Assembly: GCF_021295345.1 (NCBI RefSeq)
Contig: NZ_JAIMJB010000024.1
Location: 1-60,244, forward strand
Source of the DNA: Motilimonas eburnea
Lineage (GTDB): Bacteria > Pseudomonadota > Gammaproteobacteria > Enterobacterales > CBDFNC01
Direction: 5' to 3'
Length of the DNA stretch: 60,244 bases
Shown: piece after piece, positions 8,301-15,939 of the stretch
Numbering within the stretch: position 1 is the first letter of the stretch
Layout: the number at the start of each line of letters is the position of its first letter
Translations under genes and position numbers: made by a program
Notes under the pieces: generated by a model
Told to the model about the DNA's origin: nothing
Seen by the model: the letters and a program-made list of their open reading frames with translations, nothing else
Database searches by the model: none

Positions 8301-8567
8301 GTACAAGGTGTCGATGCCATGGAGCTCTGAGATCACTTGCTCGGCGGGATAGGTGAGCAGGTTTTCGACCTCTTGCGCCGATGCTCCCGTGAAGGGGATA
8401 AACACATCAACAAAGGTCACATCGATTTGCGGCTCTTCTTCTTTTGGCGTGATGAGAACAGCAAAGAGCCCCAGCAATAAGCCGGTAATGGCCAATAATG
8501 GGGTGATGGCAGAGTGTTGAAATTGTTTAGCGATGCGCCCTGAAATGCCGAGCCTTGGCTTGTCCAT
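5358..8567 (-). CDS. RND efflux permease (AcrB/HAE-type superfamily)
   Basis: A 1069-residue inner-membrane proton-driven efflux pump. The length, a TM1 near residues 20-40, two large periplasmic loops and the TM4 motif GILVDDAIVVVENIHRH, with the proton-relay Asp pair, place it in the ACR_tran family. The start is preceded by GAGGAAAG, and the adaptor gene lies 14 bp upstream, so the two are translated from one message. No outer-membrane channel gene is linked, so it may use a shared TolC. The operon follows a persulfide-reductase and DUF2892 gene on the same strand, which may hint at sulfur-related substrates. That is inference from position only. Confidence 0.9.
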   Translation of the reverse strand: MDKPRLGISGRIAKQFQHSAITPLLAITGLLLGLFAVLITPKEEEPQIDVTFVDVFIPFTGASAQEVENLLTYPAEQVISELHGIDTLYSFSQSGGAMFIVVFEVGVPREQAIVGLYNQLYANLDKLPQQAGVGQPQVKPKAIDDVPIVSLTLWSENADTRLTDLSDIATSLETELKRIPGTRTVTVHGHQQRVLSIRLDSQKMNAYGVNIGQISALLGQGNQRSNLLPVQQANQIIQVQTGQFFQSQQELSQLVIALHHGAPVYLNDVATLTLGPELPSQSVWHAFTENEQGQLYPAVTLSIAKQPGQNAVAVAEQILTRMSQLENVLLPSNIHYEVTRNYGVTAENKSNTLIGKLIFATIAVIVLVIITMGWREALVVGAAITVTLALTLFASWAWGFTLNRVSLFALIFSIGILVDDAIVVVENIHRHMSLENKPLLAIIPKAVDEVGGPTILATFTVIAALLPMAFVSGLMGPYMSPIPINASLGMLISLLVAFVLSPWLSGHLLHRHQPNADSKSNLDVNANKQGSLILRFFTRMMTPFVNPQGGRRARAGLGLVIALLILGSIALPLTQHVVLKMLPFDNKSEFQVMIDLPEGATLETSQRLGAALSQYLLTVPEVVNLQLYAGNSAPINFNGLVRHYYLRNNPALSDIQVNLVDKHHRDRSSHEIALSVREKLQQIGQGYDANIKVVEVPPGPPVWSPIVAEVYGPSQQAREQGAQQVLAIFTKTPDLVDIDIELPAAQSQWQVVIDREKASLLGVSPQTIVSTLSAALAGQDVATLHLPNQKRPVPIRLQLTEANKLDLQDALQLQVPTQTGQMVALSELVIVVKGHIDSTIVHKNMQPMIMVVADMAGELDSPLYGMFDVSSQLDKQAAPPSQHFISTPDGFADMSILWDGEWKITYETFRDMGIAYAVGMILIYLLVVAQFKSYSVPLVIMAPIPLTIIGVLPGHALFGAQFTATSMIGMIALAGIIVRNSILLVDFIQQQSANGMPLEQAVIESGAVRAKPILLTALAAMIGALFILDDPIFNGLAISLIFGIFISSLLTLVVIPILYYSVYGNQKVR

Positions 8568-8581
8568 GATGCTTTCCTCGC

Positions 8582-9691
8582 TTATTGAATTTCTTGTCGA
8601 TTCGCTTTGTGAGCGTTAAGTATGTGTGCTTGTACTCGCTGAGCATCTTTAGCTATTACATCATTGGCTTGTAGGCCGCCCGTGATCAGCACTTGGTCAT
8701 CTTTTTGCTCGGCGATGCGCACTTGAACAAGCTGCCAGCCTGACTCGGTTTTAAGGTAAACATTGTTTAGCTGATATTGAGATAGCACGGCGCTGTGCGG
8801 CAGCCAAATTTGCTCGGTGCTTTTGTCAGGTGCAGGCTTTGCCGCAAATTGTACTTTTACCCACATGCCCGGCATCAGTTGGCCTTGGGGATTGTCAAAA
8901 TTCACCCGTAAATTAATGCTATGACTTTGGCTATTGGCATAGTTGAATAGCACCGCATCTTGGCTGGTGATAATCGGCTGGTCATTGAGCAAGATGGTGT
9001 ATTGGTTTTCGGGTGCGATGCTAGCCAAATAGCTTTGCGGGATGGCGACCACGGCGCGCAGTTTATCAACAGCAAAGCCAGAGTAGAGCGGGGTGCCCAT
9101 GTTAACGGCTTCGCCAAGTTGCACATGACGCTCGGTTACCACGCCCGCAAAAGGGGCGTTAACTTGCGTATAGCTGTGGGCTTGTTCGGCTTGCGTTAAC
9201 TGGGCCAGAACGGCTTGTAATTGGCTTTTGCTGGCTTGTGCGTTGGCTTTAGCTTGATCTAATTGGCCTTTGGAAATTGCCCCCTTGGGGTATAAGGCGC
9301 TAAGGCGTTGTAAATTAAGTTGGGCTTCGATATTGGCGGCTTCAGCGGCCGACACATTGGCCTTGGCCGCTAAAATACTGGCGGCTTGCTCGGTGTCGGT
9401 AATGGTCAGTAAGGTTGCCCCTGCGGGAACGCGATCGCTAACATCATAATTGAGCTGGGTAATTCGCCCCGAAGTTTGCGCCGACACTGTGCCATGGTTA
9501 ACGGCTTCGATGGTAGCATTAAAGGTTAATAGGGTTGGCGACTTGGTTGGGGTGACGGTTAAAACGACTATGTTTTCGTCGCCAACCTCGCCTTGCACGG
9601 CTAAGCTGGAGTCGCTAAAGAGCATCATGGCAAGGGACGCGCAGACGAGCGATATTGCCATTTTAAATTGATTTAACGCGGTTAAACTCAT
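8582..9691 (-). CDS. RND membrane fusion (periplasmic adaptor) protein
   Basis: A 369-residue adaptor that links the adjacent RND permease to an outer-membrane channel. The N-terminus carries a Sec signal peptide (hydrophobic 10-25, cleavage near SSLA) without a lipobox cysteine. It is followed by a biotinyl-lipoyl half, a coiled-coil hairpin (about 100-170, rich in A, Q and L), the second lipoyl half with VNAPFAGVVTERHV, and a beta-barrel domain. It is the first gene of the RND pair. The 199 bp between it and the upstream reductase gene contain a long palindrome (9751-9862), so it could have its own promoter or be read from the reductase operon. Confidence 0.88.
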   Translation of the reverse strand: MSLTALNQFKMAISLVCASLAMMLFSDSSLAVQGEVGDENIVVLTVTPTKSPTLLTFNATIEAVNHGTVSAQTSGRITQLNYDVSDRVPAGATLLTITDTEQAASILAAKANVSAAEAANIEAQLNLQRLSALYPKGAISKGQLDQAKANAQASKSQLQAVLAQLTQAEQAHSYTQVNAPFAGVVTERHVQLGEAVNMGTPLYSGFAVDKLRAVVAIPQSYLASIAPENQYTILLNDQPIITSQDAVLFNYANSQSHSINLRVNFDNPQGQLMPGMWVKVQFAAKPAPDKSTEQIWLPHSAVLSQYQLNNVYLKTESGWQLVQVRIAEQKDDQVLITGGLQANDVIAKDAQRVQAHILNAHKANRQEIQ

Positions 9692-9750
9692 CTGGCACTC
9701 CTTGGCATATTGTTTGAGGTATGATCGCCTTGGTTAACCTTACCTTTGCA

Positions 9751-9862
9751 CAAGCAATATCGTATGAATAATTCGCAAAAACGCGGTGAATATGTCCCTA
9801 TACGCTCGGCGTTTTCATCCCTGAAAACGACGTTTTGCTACTTATTCACACGATAAATCTTG
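9751..9862. repeat. 112-bp imperfect palindrome with inner hairpin
   Basis: The outer arms CAAG...TATCGTATGAATAA...GCAAAAACG and CGTTTTGC...TTATTCACACGATA...CTTG pair over about 32 bases with a few mismatches. Inside lies a perfect hairpin GTTTTCA-TCCC-TGAAAAC (9811-9828). It separates the reductase gene from the RND adaptor gene. It may be an extragenic repeat or a folded mRNA spacer. No second copy was seen in the window. Confidence 0.5.
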
Positions 9863-9890
9863 TATGTGCTTAACCCAAGTTAATCGAGGT

Positions 9891-11570
9891 TTAAACCTTG
9901 GCAAATTTATAAGTGCGATAACCACCAATAAGGTTACGCGCTTTATAGCCATTATTGACTAACTGGCGGTACGCCACGTTGCCTCGTAAACCTACTTGAC
10001 AGTATATGACGATTTCTTTGTCTTTAGGCAGCTCGCTCATGCGCTGGCGCAATTGATCGACCGGAATATTGATCGCGCCCGCTATCATGCCGACGTTTTC
10101 AAGCTCACCAGGGTTTCGCACATCGAGTAGCACTTGGTTGTCACTGAGCTGGTCGATTTCATAATAATGAATGGCCGTGGCATCGCCTTTGATGATGTTG
10201 CTAGCCACAAATGCCGCTTGGTTAATCACGTCTTTTGCACTGCCGTAAGGCGGCGCATAGGTCAGTTCAAGATGCTGTAATTGCTCTACCGTCATACCAG
10301 CGCGTTGCGCCACGGCCATTACGTCGATTCGTTTATCAACCCCGTCTTTACCAGCGGCTTGTGCGCCTAAAATCTTGCCCGATGTTGGGTCAAACAAGAG
10401 TTTAAAGGACACAATTTCTGAGCCCGGGTAGTAGCTGGCGTGACTTGCCGCGTGCACATACACCTTTTCATAAGGGATGTTGGCACGTTTAAGTTGCTTC
10501 TCATTTTTACCCGTACTTGCGATAGCCAAGTCAAAAATCTTACAAATGGCGGTGCCTTGGGTGCCTTGGTAGTGCTCGTTTCGTCCCAGCATGTTGTCGG
10601 CAGCCATGCGGCCTTGGCGATTGGCTGGGCCAGCTAATGGCACTATGGTTGCACCTCCGGTCACAAAGTCGCTTTCTTCAATGGCATCTCCCACGGCGTA
10701 AATGTATGGGTCGCTGGTTTGCATGTTTGGCTTGGTCCAAATGCCGCCCAGCTCGCCAATGGTTAGGCCTGCTTTAGCCGCTAGGCTGGTTTCGGGGCGC
10801 ACGCCAATGGCCATGATCAGCAGATCTGTGTCTAAGCTTTCACCGTTGCTCAGAGCTAGGGTTAAATGACCACGGATATCTTGTTCATCGCTGGGCTCAG
10901 GGCTGGCAATGTATTCCACTCCCGCCAGTGCCACGCCTAATCTTAGGTCAATGCCATGGGCGCGAATTTCCGCGTGGGCAAAGCCAGCCATTTCGCGATC
11001 CACTGGGGTCATGACTTGATCCGCCAGCTCAATTAGCGTGGTGTTTATGCCGCGTTGATGAAAGGCTTCCATCATTTCAAGGCCAATAAAACCGCCGCCC
11101 ACGACGGTGGCATGTTTAACCTTATTCAACGCTAGGGTGTGCAATATCTTGTCCATATCTGGGATATTGCGCAGTGAATGAGTTAACGGATTTTGAATAC
11201 CGGGGATAGGTGGCACGATCGGTGCTGCTCCCGGGCTTAATAGTAAAAAGTCATAGCTTTCGGTGTATTGGCTGTTATCGACCAGATTTTTCACCGTTAC
11301 CGTTTTATTGTCTTTATCTATCTCGACCACTTCGTTCATTACGCGTACGTCGACATTGAAACGCGATAAAAAACTTTCGGGTGTTTGCAGTAATAATTTG
11401 CTGCGCTCGGTGATATCGCCGCCAATGTGATAAGGCAAGCCACAGTTGGCAAAAGAAACAAAGGGGCCGCGCTCAAACATGATAATTTGGGCATCTTCGC
11501 TTAAGCGTCTGGCGCGGGCGGCGGCAGAGGCACCGCCAGCAACACCACCGATAATTAAAATTTTAGTCAT
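9891..11570 (-). CDS. CoA-disulfide / NADH-dependent persulfide reductase with rhodanese domain
   Basis: A 559-residue fusion of a pyridine-nucleotide-disulfide oxidoreductase and a C-terminal rhodanese domain. The N-terminus has the FAD dinucleotide fold GGVAGGASAAARARR, and the active-site cysteine is C43 in SFANCGLPYHIGG, exactly where CoA-disulfide reductases and the Shewanella loihica persulfide reductase Npsr carry theirs. The rhodanese half ends with the loop YCQVGLR, giving C524 as the sulfur-carrying residue. The enzyme probably reduces CoA-persulfide or other low-molecular persulfides and polysulfides with NAD(P)H in the cytoplasm. It follows the DUF2892 gene by 37 bp and faces the dithiol ArsR regulator and YeeE/YedE pair, all of which fits sulfane-sulfur handling. 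Confidence 0.9.
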   Translation of the reverse strand: MTKILIIGGVAGGASAAARARRLSEDAQIIMFERGPFVSFANCGLPYHIGGDITERSKLLLQTPESFLSRFNVDVRVMNEVVEIDKDNKTVTVKNLVDNSQYTESYDFLLLSPGAAPIVPPIPGIQNPLTHSLRNIPDMDKILHTLALNKVKHATVVGGGFIGLEMMEAFHQRGINTTLIELADQVMTPVDREMAGFAHAEIRAHGIDLRLGVALAGVEYIASPEPSDEQDIRGHLTLALSNGESLDTDLLIMAIGVRPETSLAAKAGLTIGELGGIWTKPNMQTSDPYIYAVGDAIEESDFVTGGATIVPLAGPANRQGRMAADNMLGRNEHYQGTQGTAICKIFDLAIASTGKNEKQLKRANIPYEKVYVHAASHASYYPGSEIVSFKLLFDPTSGKILGAQAAGKDGVDKRIDVMAVAQRAGMTVEQLQHLELTYAPPYGSAKDVINQAAFVASNIIKGDATAIHYYEIDQLSDNQVLLDVRNPGELENVGMIAGAINIPVDQLRQRMSELPKDKEIVIYCQVGLRGNVAYRQLVNNGYKARNLIGGYRTYKFAKV

Positions 11571-11607
11571 GTATCCTCGCTGTATTTAAATTAATAGAAA
11601 TCTGTTA

Positions 11608-11796
11608 CTAGGGCGCAAAGCCTAATTTTTTCAGTATGCTGGCGGCGGGGCAGATGCCGGTGAAAGCGCTTTGGATCAGGTTAAATCCGATAAAGACGGT
11701 AAACCAGACAAAGTGAGGCGATACCCAGTACGTGAGTACAAGTGACAATAGCACCATGGTGCCAGCAAATACGCGAACTGCATTGTCTAATTTCAT
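11608..11796 (-). CDS. DUF2892 (YgaP transmembrane-type) protein
   Basis: A 62-residue inner-membrane protein with two helices (about 8-25 and 28-46). It contains the family pattern NxxQSAFTGICPAASILKKLG, in which the CP pair (C49-P50) is conserved. In E. coli YgaP this domain is fused to a rhodanese; here it is a separate gene directly upstream of a rhodanese-containing reductase. It is the first gene of the leftward operon, and the candidate operator at 11871-11899 lies just upstream. Confidence 0.85.
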   Translation of the reverse strand: MKLDNAVRVFAGTMVLLSLVLTYWVSPHFVWFTVFIGFNLIQSAFTGICPAASILKKLGFAP

Positions 11797-11870
11797 CGGT
11801 GACTCCTTAGGTTGCTCTAGTCTTGCCTAACCAGACATTGAGATAGGCGATAAACACCCATCTCCTTCGA

Positions 11871-11929
11871 TTAGCAAATACTATATTAGTATAATCTAAT
11901 TAATCAAATGTTATTTTAGTTTTTTCTAA
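11871..11929. promoter_or_regulatory. Candidate operator for the dithiol ArsR-type regulator
   Basis: In the divergent gap between the DUF2892 gene and the regulator, positions 11871-11899 form a fully symmetric site: TTAG-N3-ATACTA-N3-TAGTAT-N3-CTAA. A second pair of the outer half-sites, TTAG-T6-CTAA, lies at 11916-11929. ArsR-family repressors bind such AT-rich dyads and usually control both divergent promoters. Binding by this regulator is inferred from position. Confidence 0.55.
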
Positions 11930-12007
11930 TTAAGGTTTGCCTAAAATAGCTTTGACTAATTTAATTGCCTTACATTACAATGGCGCCGTTAAGGACAAGA
12001 GGTGGAT

Positions 12008-12304
12008 ATGAACGACATTGAAAAAATGAAACAGCAGTCGGCCGTGGTGGCAGAGTTTTTGAAAACCGTCGCTCACCCAGATCGCTTGATGGTGCTGTGT
12101 TTACTCACTCAAGGTGAAATGAATGTCAGTGAACTATCGCAGCATACTCAGTTAAGTCAGTCTGCGTTTTCACAACACCTAAGCGTGCTGCGCAAACAAA
12201 ACATAGTGAAAGTGCGCAAAGAGTCGCAGCAGGTGTTTTATTCCCTTGCCGACGAGCGCATTGAAGCGTTACTTGCGGTGCTTAAAACCAGTTTTTGTGA
12301 ATAG
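12008..12304 (+). CDS. ArsR-family regulator, SqrR/BigR-like persulfide sensor
   Basis: A 98-residue winged-helix repressor. The recognition segment is SELSQHTQLSQSAFSQHLSVLR. It has only two cysteines, C31 and C97 with the ATG 12008 start (GAGG five bases upstream; a GTG at 12002 is possible and would add two residues). Their spacing of 66 residues equals that of the sensing pair in SqrR (C41/C107) and BigR (C42/C108), which form a tetrasulfide or disulfide link in response to reactive sulfur. No metal-binding ArsR cysteine box is present. It is divergent from the persulfide-reductase operon and followed by the YeeE/YedE genes, so it probably represses both. Confidence 0.85.
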   Translation: MNDIEKMKQQSAVVAEFLKTVAHPDRLMVLCLLTQGEMNVSELSQHTQLSQSAFSQHLSVLRKQNIVKVRKESQQVFYSLADERIEALLAVLKTSFCE

Positions 12305-12323
12305 CTAATCTCATTTCTGGTTT

Positions 12324-12383
12324 ATTCGCCGAGCGAGCTCGCCTCCCACAGGCTGAAGCGTGGTTTTGAGCTTGCTCGGGAAT
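12324..12383. repeat. Decayed BIME (two facing REP-like palindromes)
   Basis: The first unit is ATTCGCCGAGCGAGCTCGC followed by CTCCCACA, and the second is TTTTGAGCTTGCTCGGGAA. Each is a degenerate form of the REP plan seen at 1817-1888, again facing each other. It lies between the regulator and the YeeE gene and could fold in the transcript. It does not resemble a normal terminator, because no T-run follows. Confidence 0.45.
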
Positions 12384-12424
12384 AGTAAATAACAAGGGTA
12401 TTATTTTTAATATAAGGAGTAAGA

Positions 12425-12847
12425 GTGGAAAACTTTACCCCGTGGAGCGCCTTAGCGGGCGGTATGTTACTTGGTCTGTCAGCGGTGATTTTACTGCTGT
12501 TTCGTGGCCGTATTGCCGGTATTAGCGGCATTTTATCCGGTTTGTTTACCCCTCATCGCGGTGATACCAGTTGGCGGGTGTTATTTCTAGTGGGCATGAT
12601 GCTAGGTGCGTTGGCGTTGATCCCTCTGGGGTTCTCAATTCCGGACATGCCATCGTCATCTTGGCTTATTTATGTTGTAGCTGGTTTGTTGGTAGGCATA
12701 GGCACTAAGCTTGGCAATGGTTGTACTAGCGGCCACGGCATTTGTGGTATGGGGCGCTTTTCTGTTCGCTCTGTGGTGGCGACCTTGGTCTTTATGGCGG
12801 TGGCTATTGCTGTGGTGCTTATTCGTCAAATGTTGGGGTGGGTGTGA
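12425..12847 (+). CDS. YeeE/YedE-family sulfur transporter, first half
   Basis: A 140-residue inner-membrane protein with about four helices, from the DUF395 sulfur-transport family. The GTG start has AAGGAG five bases upstream. The conserved cysteines C100 and C107 lie in [11 protein letters not shown], the motif that in the larger YeeE (TsuA) passes thiosulfate through the membrane. It is half the size of YeeE and works with the next gene, with which it overlaps by one base (TGATG). Split pairs of this kind (PmpA/PmpB type) are commonly found with BigR-like regulators and persulfide-handling enzymes, as here. Confidence 0.88.
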   Translation: MENFTPWSALAGGMLLGLSAVILLLFRGRIAGISGILSGLFTPHRGDTSWRVLFLVGMMLGALALIPLGFSIPDMPSSSWLIYVVAGLLVGIGTKLGNGCTSGHGICGMGRFSVRSVVATLVFMAVAIAVVLIRQMLGWV

Positions 12848-13287
12848 TGATTAATCGTGTTATTGCGTTAGTGGCTGGCATGCTGTTTGGCATGGGTATG
12901 GTGATTTCTCAGATGGTTGACCCGGCTAAGGTGATTGGTTTTTTAAACATCACCGGCAATTGGGATCCTAGCTTGGCTTTGGTGATGGGCGGCGCCTTAA
13001 TGGTGTTTGCACCGGCTTATCGCTTTTTAATTAAGCCGCGAAATAAGGCCATCAGTGGTGAGGCGTTAAAAGTGCCAACCAATAAGCAGATAGACGCACC
13101 CTTAGTGTTTGGTGCTGCCTTATTTGGTATCGGCTGGGGCGCGGCGGGCATTTGTCCTGGACCTGCGTTAACGGCTTTGGTGTCGGGGCAAAAAGAAATC
13201 ATCTTTTTCATTGCTGCCATGGCGCTTGGCCAAGTGGTTGTATTGATTTGGCAAAGGGCGCGTTTAGCTCGCTTACAGCAAGCCTAA
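12847..13287 (+). CDS. YeeE/YedE-family sulfur transporter, second half
   Basis: A 146-residue partner of the upstream gene. ATG 12847 overlaps the previous stop; the longer open frame from 12742 is an artefact. It has the family cysteine at C103 in the motif GICPGPALT, preceded by the FGIGWGAAG helix. Together the two proteins supply the repeated halves found fused in TsuA, so they should form one channel for thiosulfate or another sulfur species in the inner membrane. The stop lies just before the convergent FadE-like gene. Confidence 0.88.
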   Translation: MINRVIALVAGMLFGMGMVISQMVDPAKVIGFLNITGNWDPSLALVMGGALMVFAPAYRFLIKPRNKAISGEALKVPTNKQIDAPLVFGAALFGIGWGAAGICPGPALTALVSGQKEIIFFIAAMALGQVVVLIWQRARLARLQQA

Positions 13288-13292
13288 TCATA

Positions 13293-15242
13293 TCATTCAC
13301 TGCGCAGCCCTGGCTCTCCTTGGGCTGCGATATCCCCGCATAAATCTTGAAAATGATGCCGTTGCTGGCTGATCTCTTGGCTAATTTGGCGTGCATCTGC
13401 ATCTGAGTCTGCTAGGAAAAGGGGGCTGCTTGGCATAGTGCACATGCAAAACAGTTTACCTTGCCATGACGTTTTCATGTTGGCTGCAATGTTTTGCCGA
13501 TGGGTTTCAATTTCGTTGACCACTCGATTCAGGGCTGAGAATTTAATCGCCTTACTTTGCTGGCTGCGCAGTAAAGCCGCCATAACATAAGTGAGGGAAA
13601 GTAGCCTTAATAATCGTTGCTGTTGTCTGTCTCTGCTGTGTCTGGTTGGACTTGAGAGTAACAAATCTTCTCCCAAAATAGCCAATAGATGGCTATATCG
13701 TTTTAGCAATCGAAAATAATACCCATCCGTTGCTTGGTAAGCGTAACGTGAAAATAGCTTGTTACAAAACACGGTTGTAAATTGATTGAAGTTATAGCCA
13801 ATATGGCTAACAAAGTAATGGTCAAATTTGCTGAGATCTTGCTCACCTTGACTCGCCAAATAGGCATGGCGAAGGTAAGGGTGGCAGGTGAACAGGTAAT
13901 CAAAGTAAGGATTGGCCGCAGGTAAGGCAAAACCTGAACGGGTGTGATCAATTTCATTGGTTAATAAATCGGCAATCAAAATGGGACTTTCCCCGTTGTC
14001 AACCGCAGCGCAAGTCATATCAATACAGGCATTGAAAATGGTGACGCGCAGCAGCAGATTGATGGATTTATCTGCTGCCATTTCTCGATGATGTGTGGAG
14101 TGAAGGTTATTTGTTACGCTGGGCTGAGCGTTCACTGAATCGGGTAGTTGTGCTTGCAATAAGGCTTGCTTCATTTGCGCCGCTTGCAGTGCACTTAAGT
14201 TTAATTTAAGCCAAGCATGGGCTAGACAATGCCATTGCTTGGTTACTTCAGGTGGAATTAAGCTGCTGATAGGAAAGCAGTAATCTAACAAAGAAATGGA
14301 CAGCTGATGATCCTCACCATACTGATAACTGAGCTGCGGGCAATCTTGGGTGTCGATCATCAGATAAGATGGCAGATTGAGCTCATGCTCTTGCTGGCTT
14401 GGGTGTACAGGGCTTGGCCGCGTCACAGCAATAATCAATAGATCCGGTAGTTCGGGGGTGGCGGTGCTGATTTGCTCCAGCTGAATTTGTCCCCATTCAT
14501 CGTCAATCTGCTTCATCAATGCGCTGGCTTCGGTAAGCAGCAAAGCAAAGCGCTGGCCACTGCAGATAGGCTCAAGCCAAAGCTGTTGCTGAGCGGGTGC
14601 GGCGCAATGTTGGATAAACGAGGCGGCGCTGGTGCTATTGACACGGGCCAGTAGTTGGGCAGCGGTTAAATTAACGCTCGCCACCCTTTGAATCACCTTA
14701 TTGATGCAATAAAAGCTATAGCCGCAGCCGCCAATATGCGCTCCTTGGTTTAGGGTCAAAAATCCATGTTGTTTTAAGTGACGCCAGACGGTTTCACTAA
14801 TTGGTTGACCCGCAGCGGGAGCCTTGATTAATAGGCGGCAGAGTTGGTCGGTTGGGCCATCTAAAAAGGCTTGCTCCTGAGCATTTAAGCGCGGGCTAGG
14901 CTGGGCATGTAGATGATGCCATTGAATTTGCCCCGTCATGATTTTACGCTCAAGCCAGCCTTGACCTAAACAAGATGTGGGTTTGACCCAAAATCGACTA
15001 TGGCGTACAAACCAAGTTAAACCGTAGTAAGAAAAATAGCGCTGGCGCAGAGGACTAAGATTAAAAGCCCCTATAAGCATGAGGCAAGGTAAGTTTACCC
15101 ACCACACCAACCATTGCTGCAGCCAAGCTAGCATCAAGCCCGCGGCGAGTAGGAAAGAGCAGGTTGCCAATGAGGCCTTCGCCAAAATAAGTAAGAAAAT
15201 CAGCAAGCCAGAAATAAATACAAGGATAAAATCTGTCATCAA
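13293..15242 (-). CDS. Divergent FadE-like acyl-CoA dehydrogenase paralogue, probably altered in function
   Basis: A 649-residue protein against about 815 for FadE. The N-terminus keeps FadE's membrane helices, and at about residues 113-135 the family's PRLNAQEQAFLDGP stretch. The C-terminal half keeps TCHPYLRHAYLAS, FDHYFVSHIGYN and the following helical region of the FadE C-terminal domain. Between them the catalytic core is poorly conserved. The flavin/substrate loop FALTSPEAGSD of FadE is here FALLLTEASAL, and the active-site loop is reduced to TNEIDHTRSG, which may still keep the catalytic glutamate. The gene is intact and sits exactly where fadE sits in E. coli, divergent from gmhA and yafJ. 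I infer descent from fadE with loss or change of activity. Its real role is unknown. Confidence 0.7.
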   Translation of the reverse strand: MMTDFILVFISGLLIFLLILAKASLATCSFLLAAGLMLAWLQQWLVWWVNLPCLMLIGAFNLSPLRQRYFSYYGLTWFVRHSRFWVKPTSCLGQGWLERKIMTGQIQWHHLHAQPSPRLNAQEQAFLDGPTDQLCRLLIKAPAAGQPISETVWRHLKQHGFLTLNQGAHIGGCGYSFYCINKVIQRVASVNLTAAQLLARVNSTSAASFIQHCAAPAQQQLWLEPICSGQRFALLLTEASALMKQIDDEWGQIQLEQISTATPELPDLLIIAVTRPSPVHPSQQEHELNLPSYLMIDTQDCPQLSYQYGEDHQLSISLLDYCFPISSLIPPEVTKQWHCLAHAWLKLNLSALQAAQMKQALLQAQLPDSVNAQPSVTNNLHSTHHREMAADKSINLLLRVTIFNACIDMTCAAVDNGESPILIADLLTNEIDHTRSGFALPAANPYFDYLFTCHPYLRHAYLASQGEQDLSKFDHYFVSHIGYNFNQFTTVFCNKLFSRYAYQATDGYYFRLLKRYSHLLAILGEDLLLSSPTRHSRDRQQQRLLRLLSLTYVMAALLRSQQSKAIKFSALNRVVNEIETHRQNIAANMKTSWQGKLFCMCTMPSSPLFLADSDADARQISQEISQQRHHFQDLCGDIAAQGEPGLRSE

Positions 15243-15341
15243 TCACCTCTGCCTTGAGTATAGATGAAGATTGTCACAGAGCTTTGAGTGTATCTAGTAA
15301 CTATGGCACAATGCCGCCTTTAACCTTCTTGAGTACAGGCC

Positions 15342-15929
15342 ATGTATCAGCAATTAATCCAAGCCGAGTTAACTGAAGCCGCCGAGGTGTTAGCCAAGTT
15401 TATCAGTGAAACTGAGAACCTAGAAAAAATAGCAGCGGCCGCGAAAATGCTTGCGACCAGCTTTAAAGCCGAAGGTAAAGTGCTTTCTTGTGGTAATGGT
15501 GGCTCTCATTGTGATGCCATGCATTTTGCTGAAGAGTTAACCGGTCGTTATCGTGGTGACAGGCCATCATTGCCGGGCATTGCCATTGCCGATGCCAGTC
15601 ACATGTCTTGCGTGAGTAATGACTACGGCTATGAACACGTGTTTTCTCGTTATGTGCAAGGCGTTGGCCGTGCGGGCGACGTATTATTTGGCCTGAGTAC
15701 CAGCGGTAACTCAGCTAACATTATTAATGCTATCGAAGTGGCTAAGGCCAAGGGCATGAAGGTGATTGCGTTAACAGGCAAAGATGGCGGTAAAATGGCC
15801 GGCTTGGCCGACATTGAAATTCGTGTCCCCCACTTTGGTTATGCCGATCGCATTCAAGAAGTGCATATTAAAATTATTCATATCCTGATCATGTTGATCG
15901 AAAAAGAAATGGAAGACTTGGCGGAGTAA
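15342..15929 (+). CDS. gmhA: Sedoheptulose-7-phosphate isomerase
   Basis: A 195-residue cytosolic SIS-domain isomerase that converts sedoheptulose 7-phosphate to D-glycero-D-manno-heptose 7-phosphate, the first step of the LPS inner-core heptose pathway. The phosphate loop [22 protein letters not shown] (residues 49-70) and the catalytic pair E65 and H180 are in the same positions as in E. coli Gmh[13 protein letters not shown] at about 116-127 is the second sugar-phosphate loop. It is followed after 10 bp by yafJ, as in E. coli. Confidence 0.95.
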   Translation: MYQQLIQAELTEAAEVLAKFISETENLEKIAAAAKMLATSFKAEGKVLSCGNGGSHCDAMHFAEELTGRYRGDRPSLPGIAIADASHMSCVSNDYGYEHVFSRYVQGVGRAGDVLFGLSTSGNSANIINAIEVAKAKGMKVIALTGKDGGKMAGLADIEIRVPHFGYADRIQEVHIKIIHILIMLIEKEMEDLAE

Positions 15930-15939
15930 GGTAAAAAGC

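Noticed and set aside
12322-12531. A minus-strand frame across the REP pair before the YeeE gene
   Set aside because: It is antisense to the real GTG start of the YeeE half and merely translates the repeat.
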